64,000 bases of DNA from Flavobacterium anhuiense (GTDB lineage Bacteria > Bacteroidota > Bacteroidia > Flavobacteriales > Flavobacteriaceae): assembly GCF_004151235.1 (NCBI RefSeq), contig NZ_JUIV01000011.1, positions 1-64,000 of the forward strand. The letters run 5' to 3'. This document shows positions 1 through 13,200 of the stretch, in pieces. Each line of letters begins with the position of its first letter. Within the stretch, counting starts at the first letter, position 1. The notes under the pieces were generated by a model. The model saw only the letters and a program-made list of their open reading frames with translations, ran no database searches and was not told where the DNA came from. The position numbers and the translations under genes are program-made.

Positions 1-1157
1 TGGATGAAGAAGCTCGTCAAGCGAAGTTAGCCGCTGATGCTAAAGCCAAAGCAGACGCAGAGGCGCTTCAAGCGAAATTGGCAGCTGAAGCAAAAGCCAA
101 AGCCGATATGGAAGCTGAACAAGCAAGACTTCTGGCAGAAGCAAAAGCCAAAGCAGACGCAGAAGCTACAGAGAAGTTGAAAGCTGAAGAAGAAACAAGA
201 CGCTTGAGAGAAGAAGAGGAACGCCAAGCAAGATTAGCTGCAGAGAGAGCCAAAGCTGATGCGGAGGCAGCAGCATTAGCAGCTAAAGCGAAGGATGATA
301 CTGGAAAAGCTATTGAAAACTTGACACAATCTGTTGAAGGAACAAGTAACATTCAAACAGATTTATTAAATCAGTTTAAGGCAACTGTTGCGAATAAGCA
401 AAAAGACTTGAACGATTTAAAAGAAGAGAATGATTTAAGTGAAAAAGGTATTTATAGAGAGCCAAAGCCATTCAAAAGTGTAGCGGCAGAAAATAGCCAG
501 ATTGAGGCATTGAAAGTTCAGATTGCTGATGCAAATAACAGCATGAAGAATGAGATTGCAAAACTGACAAATCTTTATAACGAGAGGCTTAAAAAGTTCC
601 CTAAAGATGATCCTTTGAATAAAGCATATCTTGAAAAAATAAACGAATTGAAGGCGGCTCAGTTGAAAATGGAAAGAGAAGGTGCTGCTTTAATTGCCGA
701 TTTAGAGCGTATTAAAACAGAGACTGAAATTGAGCGTAAACGTCGAATTAAACGTGCAGCTTATGAGAATGATGAAGGAAGATATGCTCAGGACGTTGCC
801 TCTCTTAAACGTATAAAAGAGACAACTAAACTAAGCAGTACACCGTTAAAAGCAAGTGATTTTGATTTTGGTGAAGAGCAGTCAAATATGCAAATTATCA
901 AGAATATTAAAAACTCTGATAATGGCTATTATTTAATTGTTGCAGTTCACAATAGTGTTGAGAAACGAGATGAGTTCTTAACAAAAGCAGTTGCTGCAGG
1001 ACGTTCAGATATTAATTTCTTTTATAATGTAGCTACAAGTAAGTACTATATCTATTATGAGAAATACGACGGTTTACAAGAGGCAACAAAAGCACTAGAT
1101 GCAAAAGGTAGTAAACCATACAATGGTAAAATGGCCATTGTAAAAGTGGAGAATTAG
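1..1157 (+). CDS. sprD: SprD-like gliding motility protein, C-terminal part (5' end outside window)
   Basis: The reading frame is already open at base 3, so the gene begins before the window and about 384 codons are visible. The first 60 or so residues are a run of Ala/Lys/Glu/Asp heptads built from a 17-residue repeat (AKAKADAEA-type), followed by more charged coiled coil. The last 80 or so residues (from about base 920) look like a SPOR-type fold, with a GYYLIVAVH start and a YYIYYEKYD strand. In F. johnsoniae the operon order is sprC-sprD-sprB-sprF, and the position directly before sprB is the main reason for the name. SprD supports SprB function at the cell envelope; its biochemical role is unknown. 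A PorP/SprF-like N-terminus is expected from relatives but cannot be seen here. Confidence 0.6.
   Translation, partial: DEEARQAKLAADAKAKADAEALQAKLAAEAKAKADMEAEQARLLAEAKAKADAEATEKLKAEEETRRLREEEERQARLAAERAKADAEAAALAAKAKDDTGKAIENLTQSVEGTSNIQTDLLNQFKATVANKQKDLNDLKEENDLSEKGIYREPKPFKSVAAENSQIEALKVQIADANNSMKNEIAKLTNLYNERLKKFPKDDPLNKAYLEKINELKAAQLKMEREGAALIADLERIKTETEIERKRRIKRAAYENDEGRYAQDVASLKRIKETTKLSSTPLKASDFDFGEEQSNMQIIKNIKNSDNGYYLIVAVHNSVEKRDEFLTKAVAAGRSDINFFYNVATSKYYIYYEKYDGLQEATKALDAKGSKPYNGKMAIVKVEN
3..180 (+). repeat. 51-bp in-frame tandem repeat, about three copies
   Basis: The word AAAGCCAAAGC recurs at 42, 93 and 144 (last copy starting the same way), giving an exact 51-base period (17 codons) inside the coiled-coil part of the sprD-like gene. 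Copies differ at several bases, so the repeat is diverging. It may extend before the window. Confidence 0.75.
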
Positions 1158-1167
1158 TAAAAGCACT

Positions 1168-1196
1168 AGTCTCTCTTAAAAAAGGGAAGAGAGACT
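1168..1196 (+). promoter_or_regulatory. Intergenic hairpin between sprD and sprB
   Basis: A perfect 10-bp stem (AGTCTCTCTT at 1168-1177 pairing with AAGAGAGACT at 1187-1196) with a 9-base loop lies 11 bases after the sprD stop. It is followed by TTTAAAATAAA rather than a clean T run, so it is not a convincing strong terminator. It could attenuate read-through into sprB, protect the 3' end of an upstream transcript, or mark an RNA processing site. The function is inference. Confidence 0.5.
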
Positions 1197-1280
1197 TTAA
1201 AATAAATGTTATCAAATACAAATTTTTTTATTCACTAACGCCCCTTAGAGGATAAAATGTAAGTAAACAAAAAGAAGATT

Positions 1281-4200
1281 ATGAGAAAGCCTACTAACGT
1301 AAGATTGATTTTATTGACTTTGTTTTTATTGCAAAGTTGTCTAATGCTTGCACAAAATCATGTACCTTTTACTCCAAGGTTTGATACGAGTATTAGAGGA
1401 GATATGATGCTTATTGGTAATAGTATTGTTAATAGAGATAACGGTAAAGCCAAAGAGTATGCAAACGATGCTTTTACGGGAACTACAGATAATAATTCAG
1501 AGAACATGCAATATATTGATATTGATAATGATCCTGATACCTTTAGTTCAAGTTCTGCAACTTTAAAGGTGCCGGATGCGAGTAGAGCTTGTTATAATAT
1601 TGTGTATGCTGGATTGTATTGGTCCGGTGTTTATACACAAGCTTCTTTAGATAACAAATCAGTAATTCGTAGTGAATTAGGTAATATAAAGTTTAAGCTT
1701 GCTAACGAAACAACTTATAATAATATTACTGGAACGGTAATTTATGATTATTACACTGGTAATCCTAAGACAACAAATGGTGACCAAATACCATATGCTT
1801 ATTACTATAACGTAACAGACTTATTAAAAGCTTCAAAAAATCCTGAAGGAGAATATACTGTAGCAAATATTAATTCTGCTCGCGGTAGACTAAGCAATGG
1901 AGGATATGCCGCAGGATGGTCCTTGTTTGTTATTTATGAAGATCCAAACTCAAGTGCAAAATATATTACGGCTTATGATGGGTTTAGTTGGATTAAAGCT
2001 AACGGTACTCCTTTGACTTATTCAGTTTCAGGCTTTAAAACCATTCCAACAGGTAATGTAAAAGTAAAATTAGCTTTTGCAGCTTTAGAAGGTGATGCAA
2101 ATACGCCGAATGATACTTATTCTGTTAATGGTACACAGGTTTACACAACCGAGCGTAAAAAAGACAATTTCTTTTGTAGTGTTATTAATGATCTTAATGG
2201 GATTAATCTCCAAAGAAATCCAGCCAGTACAAATACACTTGGGTTTGATGCAGGTATTATCAATTTGAATAATGCCGATAATAAAATTATTGCAAATAAC
2301 AGTACAAGTGCTAATTTAAGGCTAACCACCAGTGGAGATGGTTATGGTGTTTATTTTAATGCTTTTAACGTAGAAGTTATAGCTCCTCAAATTGCACTGA
2401 CCAAAATTGTAAAAGATACAGACGGAAAGGATATCGGAGGAAAGAATGTGACTCTTGGTCAGGAATTGCGTTATGAAATTAGTATTCAAAACAAAGGTAA
2501 TGACGATGCAACTTCTTTAATTATTACCGACCAGTTGCCAATAAACGTTATTTTTAATCAGAAAAATGACTTGCTTCCTTTACCAGATGGAATAATAGTT
2601 AAAACACCTTATGACCCAGTTACTAGAAAAATTGTTTTTGAGGTAACAGATCCTAAATTAATAACAAAGAATAATCCTACCGTAAGTACTATTGCTTTCA
2701 AGGTGCAGGTAGTTCCTGATTGTCATTCACTAAGTGAGGCTTGTTCTAACAGTATCGATAACCAGGCTTTTGCTACTTACAAAGGAAAAGAAAATACCAA
2801 TTTTTCTATCGATGAGAGAGATCCTCAAGGAAGTGTTAATTCGACAGAAGGATGTGCTGTAACACCAAAAGCTACAAACTTTTTAGTAGGTGTAGACGGT
2901 TGCCAATATACAGAGAATGTCACTTTATGTACAGATAGTGTTGATCTTATTCCAGCGAAGGGATACGATAAATATACATGGTATAGTGATCCTCAAATGA
3001 CAATTAAAATAGGCGAAGGAAATCCATTTAATGTGACCAAAGAAGGAACATATTATGTGTATAACTTGGCACAAGCACCATGTAGATCTATCTCTCAATC
3101 TTTTGTGGTAACTCGTTTCAAAAGTACAAGTACAAATCCTGTGATACCTTTTGCAAGTGAAGTCTTAACTTGTGCCGATACTGGTCAACCATTTCCAAAC
3201 ATTTATTTGTGCGGTGGTAATGATAAAAAAGAAATAAAAACTAGTATCACGGATGCTTCCAGCATAGTGTGGGAACGTTTTATTGAAGGTAGCTGTACTG
3301 TATCAACAGGGAAAAATTGTCCGAACGAAGCATTGGCAAGTACTGGAAATCCGAGTGAACTTTGTAAATGGGAAGAAGTAGGAAGAGGTGCTGATTATAT
3401 AGCAAATGCAAAAGGAAGATACAGATTAACCGTTACTTATAAAGGCGGAGTTTGTTTCAATCGTTTTTATTTTGATGTTTATCAAAACCCATTAACTCCA
3501 AAAGAAAAACATACTGATATTATTTGTTCTACAAATGGTAGTATTACTGTTGAAGATGTTCCAGCTGGATATGAGTATGCAATAAGCAAAGATCCTAATG
3601 GACCTATCGGAGCATATCAGTCAAGTAATATATTTCCAATAAGTACTGAAGGTTCTTATACTATACATGTTAGACAAACTAATGTTACTACTTTTCCATG
3701 TGATTTTACAATTGAAAAGATTCTTATAAGAAAACTAGATGTTGATGTTCAGAAAGTAATAACACAACCTCTTTGTGCGGGTGATAAAGGTAGTTTAGAA
3801 GTTGCAGCAAATAATGCCAACCCAAATTATACTTTTGTTATCAAACAAGGCAGTACAACAGTTCAAAGTGTAGGACCTGCTTCTAAAAATAGTGCAAAAT
3901 TTGATTTACTTCCAGGCGACTATGTACTTACCGTAACGACAGATGATGGTTGTACTAATGTAAGTGATGTAAAAATAACTGCACCAGATGAACTTACTGC
4001 GACTTATGATGTAAAATCACTAACAGCATGTTCAGATGGAGAAATTACAATAAATGCTAAAGGCGGTACTGCACCTTATTCTTACTCTATAAACGGGCAA
4101 CCGTACGTTTCTGAGAATAAAATCACGGTTAAAGACCCAGGAGGTAACTACAGCATTATAGTTACTGACAGTAATGATTGTAGCTATACAATTCCGACAT

Positions 4201-7200
4201 TTTCAGTAAATCCTATTGCTAAACCAACAGTTACTATAAATTCGAAAAATTTAAGCTGTTATAATGCTAAAGAAGGAGAAATTTCGATAACAGTTACTCC
4301 TGCAAATTCTGGTTATACTGTTTCTTATAGTATTGCTGGAGTTGCTGGCGGTGCATATACATCTTTGCCAACAACAGGTTTACCAGCTGGAAATTATAAA
4401 GTTACTGTAAAGTATACAATTAACGGAGTAGATTGTACTGACCCAGAAAAAAATATTACGATCACAGGACCATCAGCTACGCTAAGTGCTTCTGCAGGTG
4501 TTGCTGAATTATCAGGTTGTGGCCCGACAGGGAATACTAAACAGGGTATGGTGAGAATTACCAATCCTCAAGGTGGTGTGCCTTTTCCTGCACCAGATTT
4601 GTACCGATATAGTTTTGACGGTGGAATTACTTACATTAAAGAGAATTTTGCTTACATAAACCCAAGCACATCTCCTATCACATTATATATTAAAGATGCG
4701 GCTGGATGTATTTTCCCAATGTCAGGTATTATTTTAGAAGAAAAACCTGCTGATCCAATATTTAGTGAGCCTGTTTTAACTTATAATTGTAAAGGACAAG
4801 GTACAGCTACAGTAACGGTAAATGCCGATGCAAATCCAAACTATAGCTATTCTTACTATTTAGGTAAACCAGATCCGGCAAACCCTTCTAATTACATTTA
4901 TACTTTAAATACAAATTCTCCGGCTAATATCTTTAAAGATATTCCGGTTGGAGATTATAAAATTAAAGTAGAGTACAATTTAGTATCTGCTCCAACTTTT
5001 AGTAATTTATTAAAAGAAGATTTTGGAAGCGGACCACCAACAACAGCACCCGGAATTGCAGCTGCTTATTGTTTTAATGACCAGAGAACAACGAAACCTT
5101 TTACTTGTTTGGATCCTTACGGAGTTCCTAGTCAATCTGTTGAAGATAATCAATATTCTGTAGCGAGTTTCTTCTGGAGAGGAGACGACCCAAATAGTAA
5201 TAATTCTGGAGCTTGGTTCCACTATAAAGATCATACTACAAACCCAAATAATTTAGATAACACAGGAGATCCTGAGGGTAGATATTTATTAGTAAATGTT
5301 GGGAATGCTGCTGGAAAATATGGTATTTTATATAGTAAACCAATTGTAGATGTTATACCTAATCAGGATGTAATTGTAGATTTTTACGTAGGTAATTTGT
5401 TAATGCCAACCTACAACAGTGCTGCGCCAATTATTAGAATTGAATTAATTGATTCTAAAGGTAATGTAGTAGCGAGAGATGATACAGGTGAAATTGCGCC
5501 TGGTTTTAATCATCCTGATAGAAAAAAATGGGTTCCGATTAGCATTAAATTAAATCCTGGACCAAATACCAATTTAACTTTTGTGGTACGTTCAGGAAGT
5601 GAAGTATTTAATGGAAACGATTTAGTGATCGATGATATTTGGGTGCGTCAGTTGCCAAAATCATGTTTGCAGGATAAGATTTTAAATCTACAAGTTAAAA
5701 GCGGACAAGAATTTTCTGCAGAGGTAGTAGGTGTGAACGGAGTTAAATGTAAAGGAGATAAAAACGGTACTTTCAGTATTGTAGCTAAAAACTTCGATAC
5801 TGTAAATGGTTTCTATTATACTTTAAATGGAAATGCCACTAATCCAACTTGGGTAAAATCTACGACTTCTCCAGTTACCTTTAATGATAAGGGTGAAGGA
5901 ACATATAATATTAAAGTACGTTTTGCAAATAATGCATCTTCTTGTAGTTTCGATATTCCAACTACAATTACGTCGCCAGCAGCATTTGTAGTAAATGCAA
6001 GTGCATCGGCTGCTACGTGTAAAGGGGCAACTGTAACAGCAACTGTTGCAGGAGGAACTCCAGATTATGTGGTTACACTTAAAGATAAAAATTCGTCATA
6101 TATAAAAACATTCCCAACTACGACTTGGAAAATAGATGATGTTCCTGCTGGAACTTACATCGTTTCGGGTACCGATGCAAATGGATGTAACGTTGCGATG
6201 AATAAAGACTTGGTTATTAGTGCACCAAGTAAACCAACGGCATCAATAGTTTCTAATGTAGGATTGTGTTTTGATGGTAGCAATGCTACTATTAGAGTTA
6301 GTGTATCTGGCGGTCTTAAGCCTTATACTTATCAAGTAAGTACTGATGGAGGTGTAACATACAGTAATCCAAGTGCAACTTTTAACGGGCCAACTTTTGA
6401 TTATATCGCTAAAGGAACAGGTACATACCAATTTTTAATTTTAGATGATAATAAATGTGATGCGATTACAGCTAGCCAAACTATTAATAAAGCAATCACA
6501 GCAAAAGCTGATGTTACCGTTCCATTATCTTGTAAAACGGGCACAGCTGCAAATGCTATTATAGATGTTACTATAGATGGCGGAACAGCACCTTATACTT
6601 ATACTGTTACAAATAAAGGAACAGGTGTGGTACTAGTAAATAATGGTACTACTGCTGGTCCAACATTTTCTTATTCTGCTACAACAGCTGCGACTTATGT
6701 ATTTGCTATTAAAGACAAAAACGGTTGTCCTATTACTGTAGAAAAAGAAGTGCTTGCTAAAGTTGCAGTTACTGCTAGTCACTCTGTAAATCCAGTTACT
6801 TGTTTTGGCAAAGGAGATGGTTATGTTGATATTACGCCACAAAATGGTGTTGCACCATTTAAGATCCAATTTAATGGTACAGGAGCTTTTACAACAGTAA
6901 CGACATCACCTGTTCGTTACGGTTCATTAGCAGGTTCTGTTGGTGCTGGTACTAAATATACTTATATTGTTGAAGATGCCTTAGGATGTCAACAGCAATA
7001 TACATTCTATGTAATTCAACCAGCTGCTGTTACACTTACAGCTTCTATTACAACGCCTTACAATTGTACCACTAATGCGGCTACTATTACAGCAAGCGCA
7101 GGTAACGGAAACGGTGGCTTTACTTATGTATTAAAAAATACAACTACTGGCGCTACTATAGAAACTAATACTACTGGTATATTTAATAATTTAACTATTG

Positions 7201-10200
7201 CAGGAACTTATGAAGTAACAGCAACAGACAGTAAATCATGTCCAATAACAAAAGTTGCTGGAACTATTAATGCGTTGAATCCTCCAAAAGGAATGACACT
7301 TACACCAACGGCGGTTAAATGTCCAAGCAACACAACAGATGTAACGATTACAAATGTTGTTAATGCTTCTGGAGTTGTTTTACCTACGGCTGGTTTAGAA
7401 TATAGAATAAAACTTCCTGTACCTCCAGGCACTTCTACTTACCAAACTAGTAATACTTTTACTGGATTGGCAGCAGGTAAAACATATACTTTTGAAGTTA
7501 GAGATGCTAATTTCTGTGTGTATGAACAAATACTTGATGTACCTTCATTACCGGTATTCACAGTATCTTCTACATCTAAGAATGATATTAGTTGTTCTAC
7601 TTCAACTGATGGTTCTGCTATCTTTACAGTTACAGGATTAGGAAACAATGTTGCCTATAGTTATAAAGTAGATGCTTTAGCACCAGTTAATGGAATATCT
7701 CCTGCAGCGGGAAGTTCATTTGAAATTCCTGTATCAAATTTAAGTGCAGGGCTTCATACAATTGTAGTAACAAACACGGATACAACTTGTAAACAATCTC
7801 AAACAGTTACGATTGCGGCTCCATCTGCTGCATTGGTGTTAAATCCATCAACATTAGAACACGTAACTTGTGATAATAAAGGAAAAGCGACAATTAATGT
7901 AGTCGGAGGTTGGGGAACTTATGAATATACAGTTACACCTACTTCTCCAGCAGGGTCAGCAATTACGAAAACAATGAATGTATTTTCTAATTTAAATGCT
8001 GGTGCTTATTCTGTTTCTGTAAAAGATTTAAAAGGTTGTATTGTAACGGGAACTTTTACAATTAATGATAAAGTTAATCCAACTGCAAGCATTGATCTTA
8101 CAAACTCAGATTTCTGTGTAACAGGTAATGGAGCAAAAATTGTAGTATCACCTAATAGTGCTCCTAATTATATGTACAAATTAGATAACGGTACAGCTCA
8201 AAACAATGGAACTTTTACAGGAGTAACTCCTGGAATTAGCCATACTATTAGAGTTATAGATACCTCTACAGGATGTTATACTGATTTAACTGTGCCAACA
8301 ATTAATGCACCAATATCAGCGAAATTAAATCCTTTAGTAAAAGATTTAACTTGTGATGCTACAAACCCAAATGCAATTATTGAAGTTTCTATAAAAGATG
8401 GTTATCCAGATTATAGCTACAGAGTAAATACAAATGGAGGTGGATTTACCGGCCCTAATATTCCAGTAGGAGCTGGTGCGACTACATTTACGTACCAAAC
8501 AACTACAGGTGCTGCGGCTGCAACTTATGAATTTGAAATTTTTGACAGTAAAGGATGTAGAACTACAGTAACGCAAAATATCGCGGCTAGAGTATCTCCA
8601 ACAGCTACTGCTACACCAACAAATCCTACTTGTTATAATGGAAACAATGGTTCTATTACGGTAAATGCTAGTTTAGGTTTACCTCCATATACTTATGAAG
8701 TTTCGACAGTTTCTTCTACAGGACCATTTACTGCTATGACTAGCAAGACATATGCTAATGCTACGGCTGGAGATTACTGGTTTAGAGTTACTGATGCTAA
8801 AAAGTGTCAGTTTGTAACGGCAAAAACGACTGTTTCAAATCCGCCACAATTAACTGCTAAAGCCGAAGTTAGCGTACCATTAACTTGTGGACCAGCAAAT
8901 GCTACACAAGCTGCTACTATTACAGTTACGGTAATATTGCCAGGAACACCATATAGTGGAACTGATAAATACAGATATAGTTTCAATGGTGTTTTACCAG
9001 CAGGAACATCAAATACCTACACGACTAGCACTTCTGGTCCAGTTACAGTTGATGTATTTGATGCAAATAATTGCCCTTATAGAATTCCGGTTTCACCAGT
9101 GGTTAATACGTTGAATCCGCCATCAAATATGGCTTTTTCGCAAGCTAATCTTATCTCTTGTAAGGCTACAGAACTAGATACAGATTTAACAGTATCTTAT
9201 ACAGGAGGTGTAGGACCATTCAAAGTTGAAATTACATCAACTGATGCAGTTCCTGCTCCAGCAGTTGCTGTTGCAACTGGTGTAACTGCTCAGTCTTATG
9301 TATTTAAAGATTTAGCTCCAGGTAACTACTCTTTTAAAGTTACAGATGCTAATAAATGTACAACGACTGGCGATTACAAAATTGAAAAAGTTGAATTACC
9401 GATTGCCAACGGTTCAGTGATTTCAAATGTAATTTGTAAAGGGGCGTCAGATGGTAAGCTTAGTTTTACAGTTTCTGGTAATGTAGGTGCAACGTATACT
9501 TACGAACTAAGAAACAGTTTAAATGCACTTGTACCAATTGCTCAATCTACAAAAACAGGAAATGTTATTGATTATGTTGGGCTATCTGCAGATACTTATA
9601 CATTTAAAGTTACAAACTCAACAACTACTTGTTCTGCAACAAAAGTTCTTGAAGTTAAGGAGCCTGCACAGCCATTGGTTCTTTTAGCACCATCAATTAC
9701 ACCTATTACTTGTTCTCCAAATAATGGTAAAATAGTTATTAATACAACAGGAGGATGGGGTAACAATAGATATACGTTAACTCAGCCTGATGGAACTGTA
9801 GTTGGACCTCAAGCAAATTCAACTTTTGCCAATATTACTCAGTCAGGTACTTATGGTATTTCTGTTACAGATTTGAATGGAAACGGATGTACTGTTACAG
9901 ATACATTTACTGTTAGTGCAAAAGTATTGCCAAGTGCGAGTATCGATTTAACAGCCTCAGATTTATGTTATGATTCAGTTGGTAAAGCGACAATTGTAGT
10001 TACACCTACAGTTGTGTCTCCAACCTACAGATACAATATTAATGATGGTACATATCAAGTTAGTGGTACATTCCCTAATTTGGAGCCAGGAAACTATATT
10101 GTTAAAGTAAAAGATATGGCAACGGGTTGTATTTTACCATTGTCAGCAGTATATATTGAATCTGAATTGAAATTCAATGCTACTTTAAGTAAATCAGCAA

Positions 10201-13200
10201 ACTGTCTTACTCAGAATACCGAGATAAATGGTATTGTTTCAGGAGGAAAACTTAATTATTCTTATACTGTAACTAAAAATGGAGTATTAGATCCAACAGT
10301 TATACCAGTAACAGGTACAACGTTTACTTATATAGATCCTGTAGATCCTCCACAAGTTGGAAATACAACTTATGTATTTACTCTAACGGATTCATCAGAT
10401 GCTAAATGTAGCCTGACCTCTACCGTTATTGTAGGGCCAAGAACAGATCCTGATTTTACATTAACTCCTAATTCAACTATTTTATGTAACGGAGATGCAA
10501 CGGGTTCTATCACGGTAACAATTGACAAGACTAAAGGAGCAGCTCCTTATACGATCTCTGTTTACAATACGACTACTTCAACTTCTTATGGTACAAAAAC
10601 TACTGGTCTTCCAGCTGGTGATTATACAGTAAGAGTGACTGACGATAAAGGTTGTTATATTGAGAAAACGACAACTATTAATCAGCCAAAGAAAATTGAT
10701 TTCGATACAGATGTTAAGCCTATGACTTGTGATTCTAGCGGTAGTGGAATTTCTTACGGATCTATTACAGTTAAGAATTTTACAGGAGGTTCAAGTGATA
10801 CAGCTCCATTAGGACCATTTACGTATACTTTGACAAATAATGTTGGAGATCCAACACAAGTTGCGCCGCATGCAATCTCAGATGTTAGAGGAGATTATAC
10901 TTTTAATATTTTAAATTTTGGTATTTATCAATTAACGGTTTCTGATAAAAATGGTTGTTCTATTACCAAAACAATCTCAATGGCATCAAAACCAGAAGAT
11001 TTAAAAATTGAGGTTAAAGCAGGAACAGAATCATGTACAACAGCAAGTCTTATTGTGACTGTAAATACAGCGATTGTTGGTGGGCCATATCATTTTGCCC
11101 TATATCCGATAAATTCAGCGTCTACGCCGCCATATAAATACGCGGATAATATGGGATCTTACCAAGATGCAGATTCAACTAATCCGGCAGATCCGAGATT
11201 TACACAGTCTACTTTCAATGGTTTACTTCCAGGCGTTACCTATTCATTTATCGTTTATGATGAAACGACAGAGTGTTATTTCTTTAAACAAGCGGAAGCT
11301 CCGACATTGACGTCATCTACTTTAAAAACTAATGTAACACCTGCTAATGTAACTTGTCAAGGGGCTAAAGATGGAAATGTGTCATTCACGTTTACTGGCA
11401 CACAACCAACAACAACAGCAGTTAAATACGATGTTTACAATTCGCAAAGTAATACACTAGTGATTCCTTCAGTTGGTGGCATTGTGACATTACCAAGTAA
11501 TTCGGCAACCAATGTAGGACCACTGGTTCCAGGGACATATTATATCTTATTTACAGAATTGGATAATACTTCAACTGTAGTTTGTATGAATACGTCTAAA
11601 ACTTTTACAATCAGTGAATCAGTTGTTCCTTTAACATTAACGGTTAGTTCTCCTAAAAATGATAATTGTGGAAATGACCAAGGTATAGTTGAAGCTTTTG
11701 GAAAAGGAGGAACGGTTACAAGAGTAGTTGTTGATCCATCAGATCCTACAAAAACTATAACGGTACCAGCTCCTTATTTATATCAAATTTTCGCTGATAC
11801 AGGTGTTGCTGGTGTAATCGATGGTTCAGATAAACCTGTGACCGATGCTGCGCTTTCTGCTTCTTTTGATCCAGCTCTTCATACAAGTAGTACTTTTAAT
11901 AAAGAATGGGGTCACTATTTAGTTTATGTAAAAGACGCAAACGGTTGTATCCAGGTAGAGTTTGTTGAAGTGAAATTAGATCCAACTCCTGTAATTACAG
12001 CTGTGGTAAACAGTGCTTGTGCTGCCGAAGATTCTTTTGTAATCGATGTTAATATGACAACATTTGGTATTGCTCCATATACTTACAGTTTAGATGGTCT
12101 TGATTTTATGCCAATGCCTTCAACATCATTTTCTATACCTAATCTTCATTCAGGAAATCATACTGTAGAAGTTAGAGATTTTAATGGTTGCGGTAATAAA
12201 GTAACATTAAACCCTATTGTTGTACCTTTAAATATAACAGCTAAATTTACTACGGAGCCTACATGTAGGGATACTGACGGTACAATTACTGCTGTTGTAA
12301 CTGGTGGATTTACACCAACTAATTTTGAATACACTTTAAAAAATAATACAGTAGTAGCTCCAGATGTAGTACAAAATAACAATCCAGTATTTGTAGGTCA
12401 AGCAGCGGGTAATTATACCGTGACGGTAAGAGATTTAAACACAAGCTGTACTAAATCAGTTGTTGTTGATTTACTTGTTCCAACTCTTGTAGATTTAGTT
12501 CCAGGTGATATCACGACAACTCCAGTAGATTGTAATGGTACACAAGGAACAAATGATAACGGAACTCTTACAGTTAATTTAAGAGCGGTTAATGACAACC
12601 CGGATTATAAATTTATCTTGACGCCTGTTTTACCTGCAGGGCCTGCTATTACACAGGTTAATAATAATTATTTTACAGGTTTAACGGCAGGAGATTATAC
12701 GGTTAAAGTTATTTCTTCTAGAGGTTGCGAATTTGAGGTACCTGCTAATGTACCTGCTCCAAGTGCGGTTTATGCAACTGCTACTGCAACACCATTTAGT
12801 TGTGTAGTTGACCCTACTAAAACTACAGTTGTTGTCGCTGCGGCGGGTGGTACAGGAACTGGAACATTTACTTTCAGTAAAGATGGTACTAATTATTTTA
12901 CAAGTAATAGCATACCTTCAGACGATAAATACACATTTGAATTGTCTGAAAACGGAAGTGTCCAAAATCCTAGCTATTGGGTAAAAGATGCTAATGGATG
13001 TGTTTACAAAACAAATGGTTTAGTTACGCCATTAGACCCACTACCAAAATTAATTTCAGCTACAGCTAAAAGATCTCCTTTAGCAGGATCTCAAATTGAT
13101 TGTCAAAACGGTAGAGAAGTAATTCAAATCGATGTAGTTGGAGGATCAACTCCAGCTGATTTCAAATACGAAGTTTCGATTGATGGAACCGGTTATGTAG

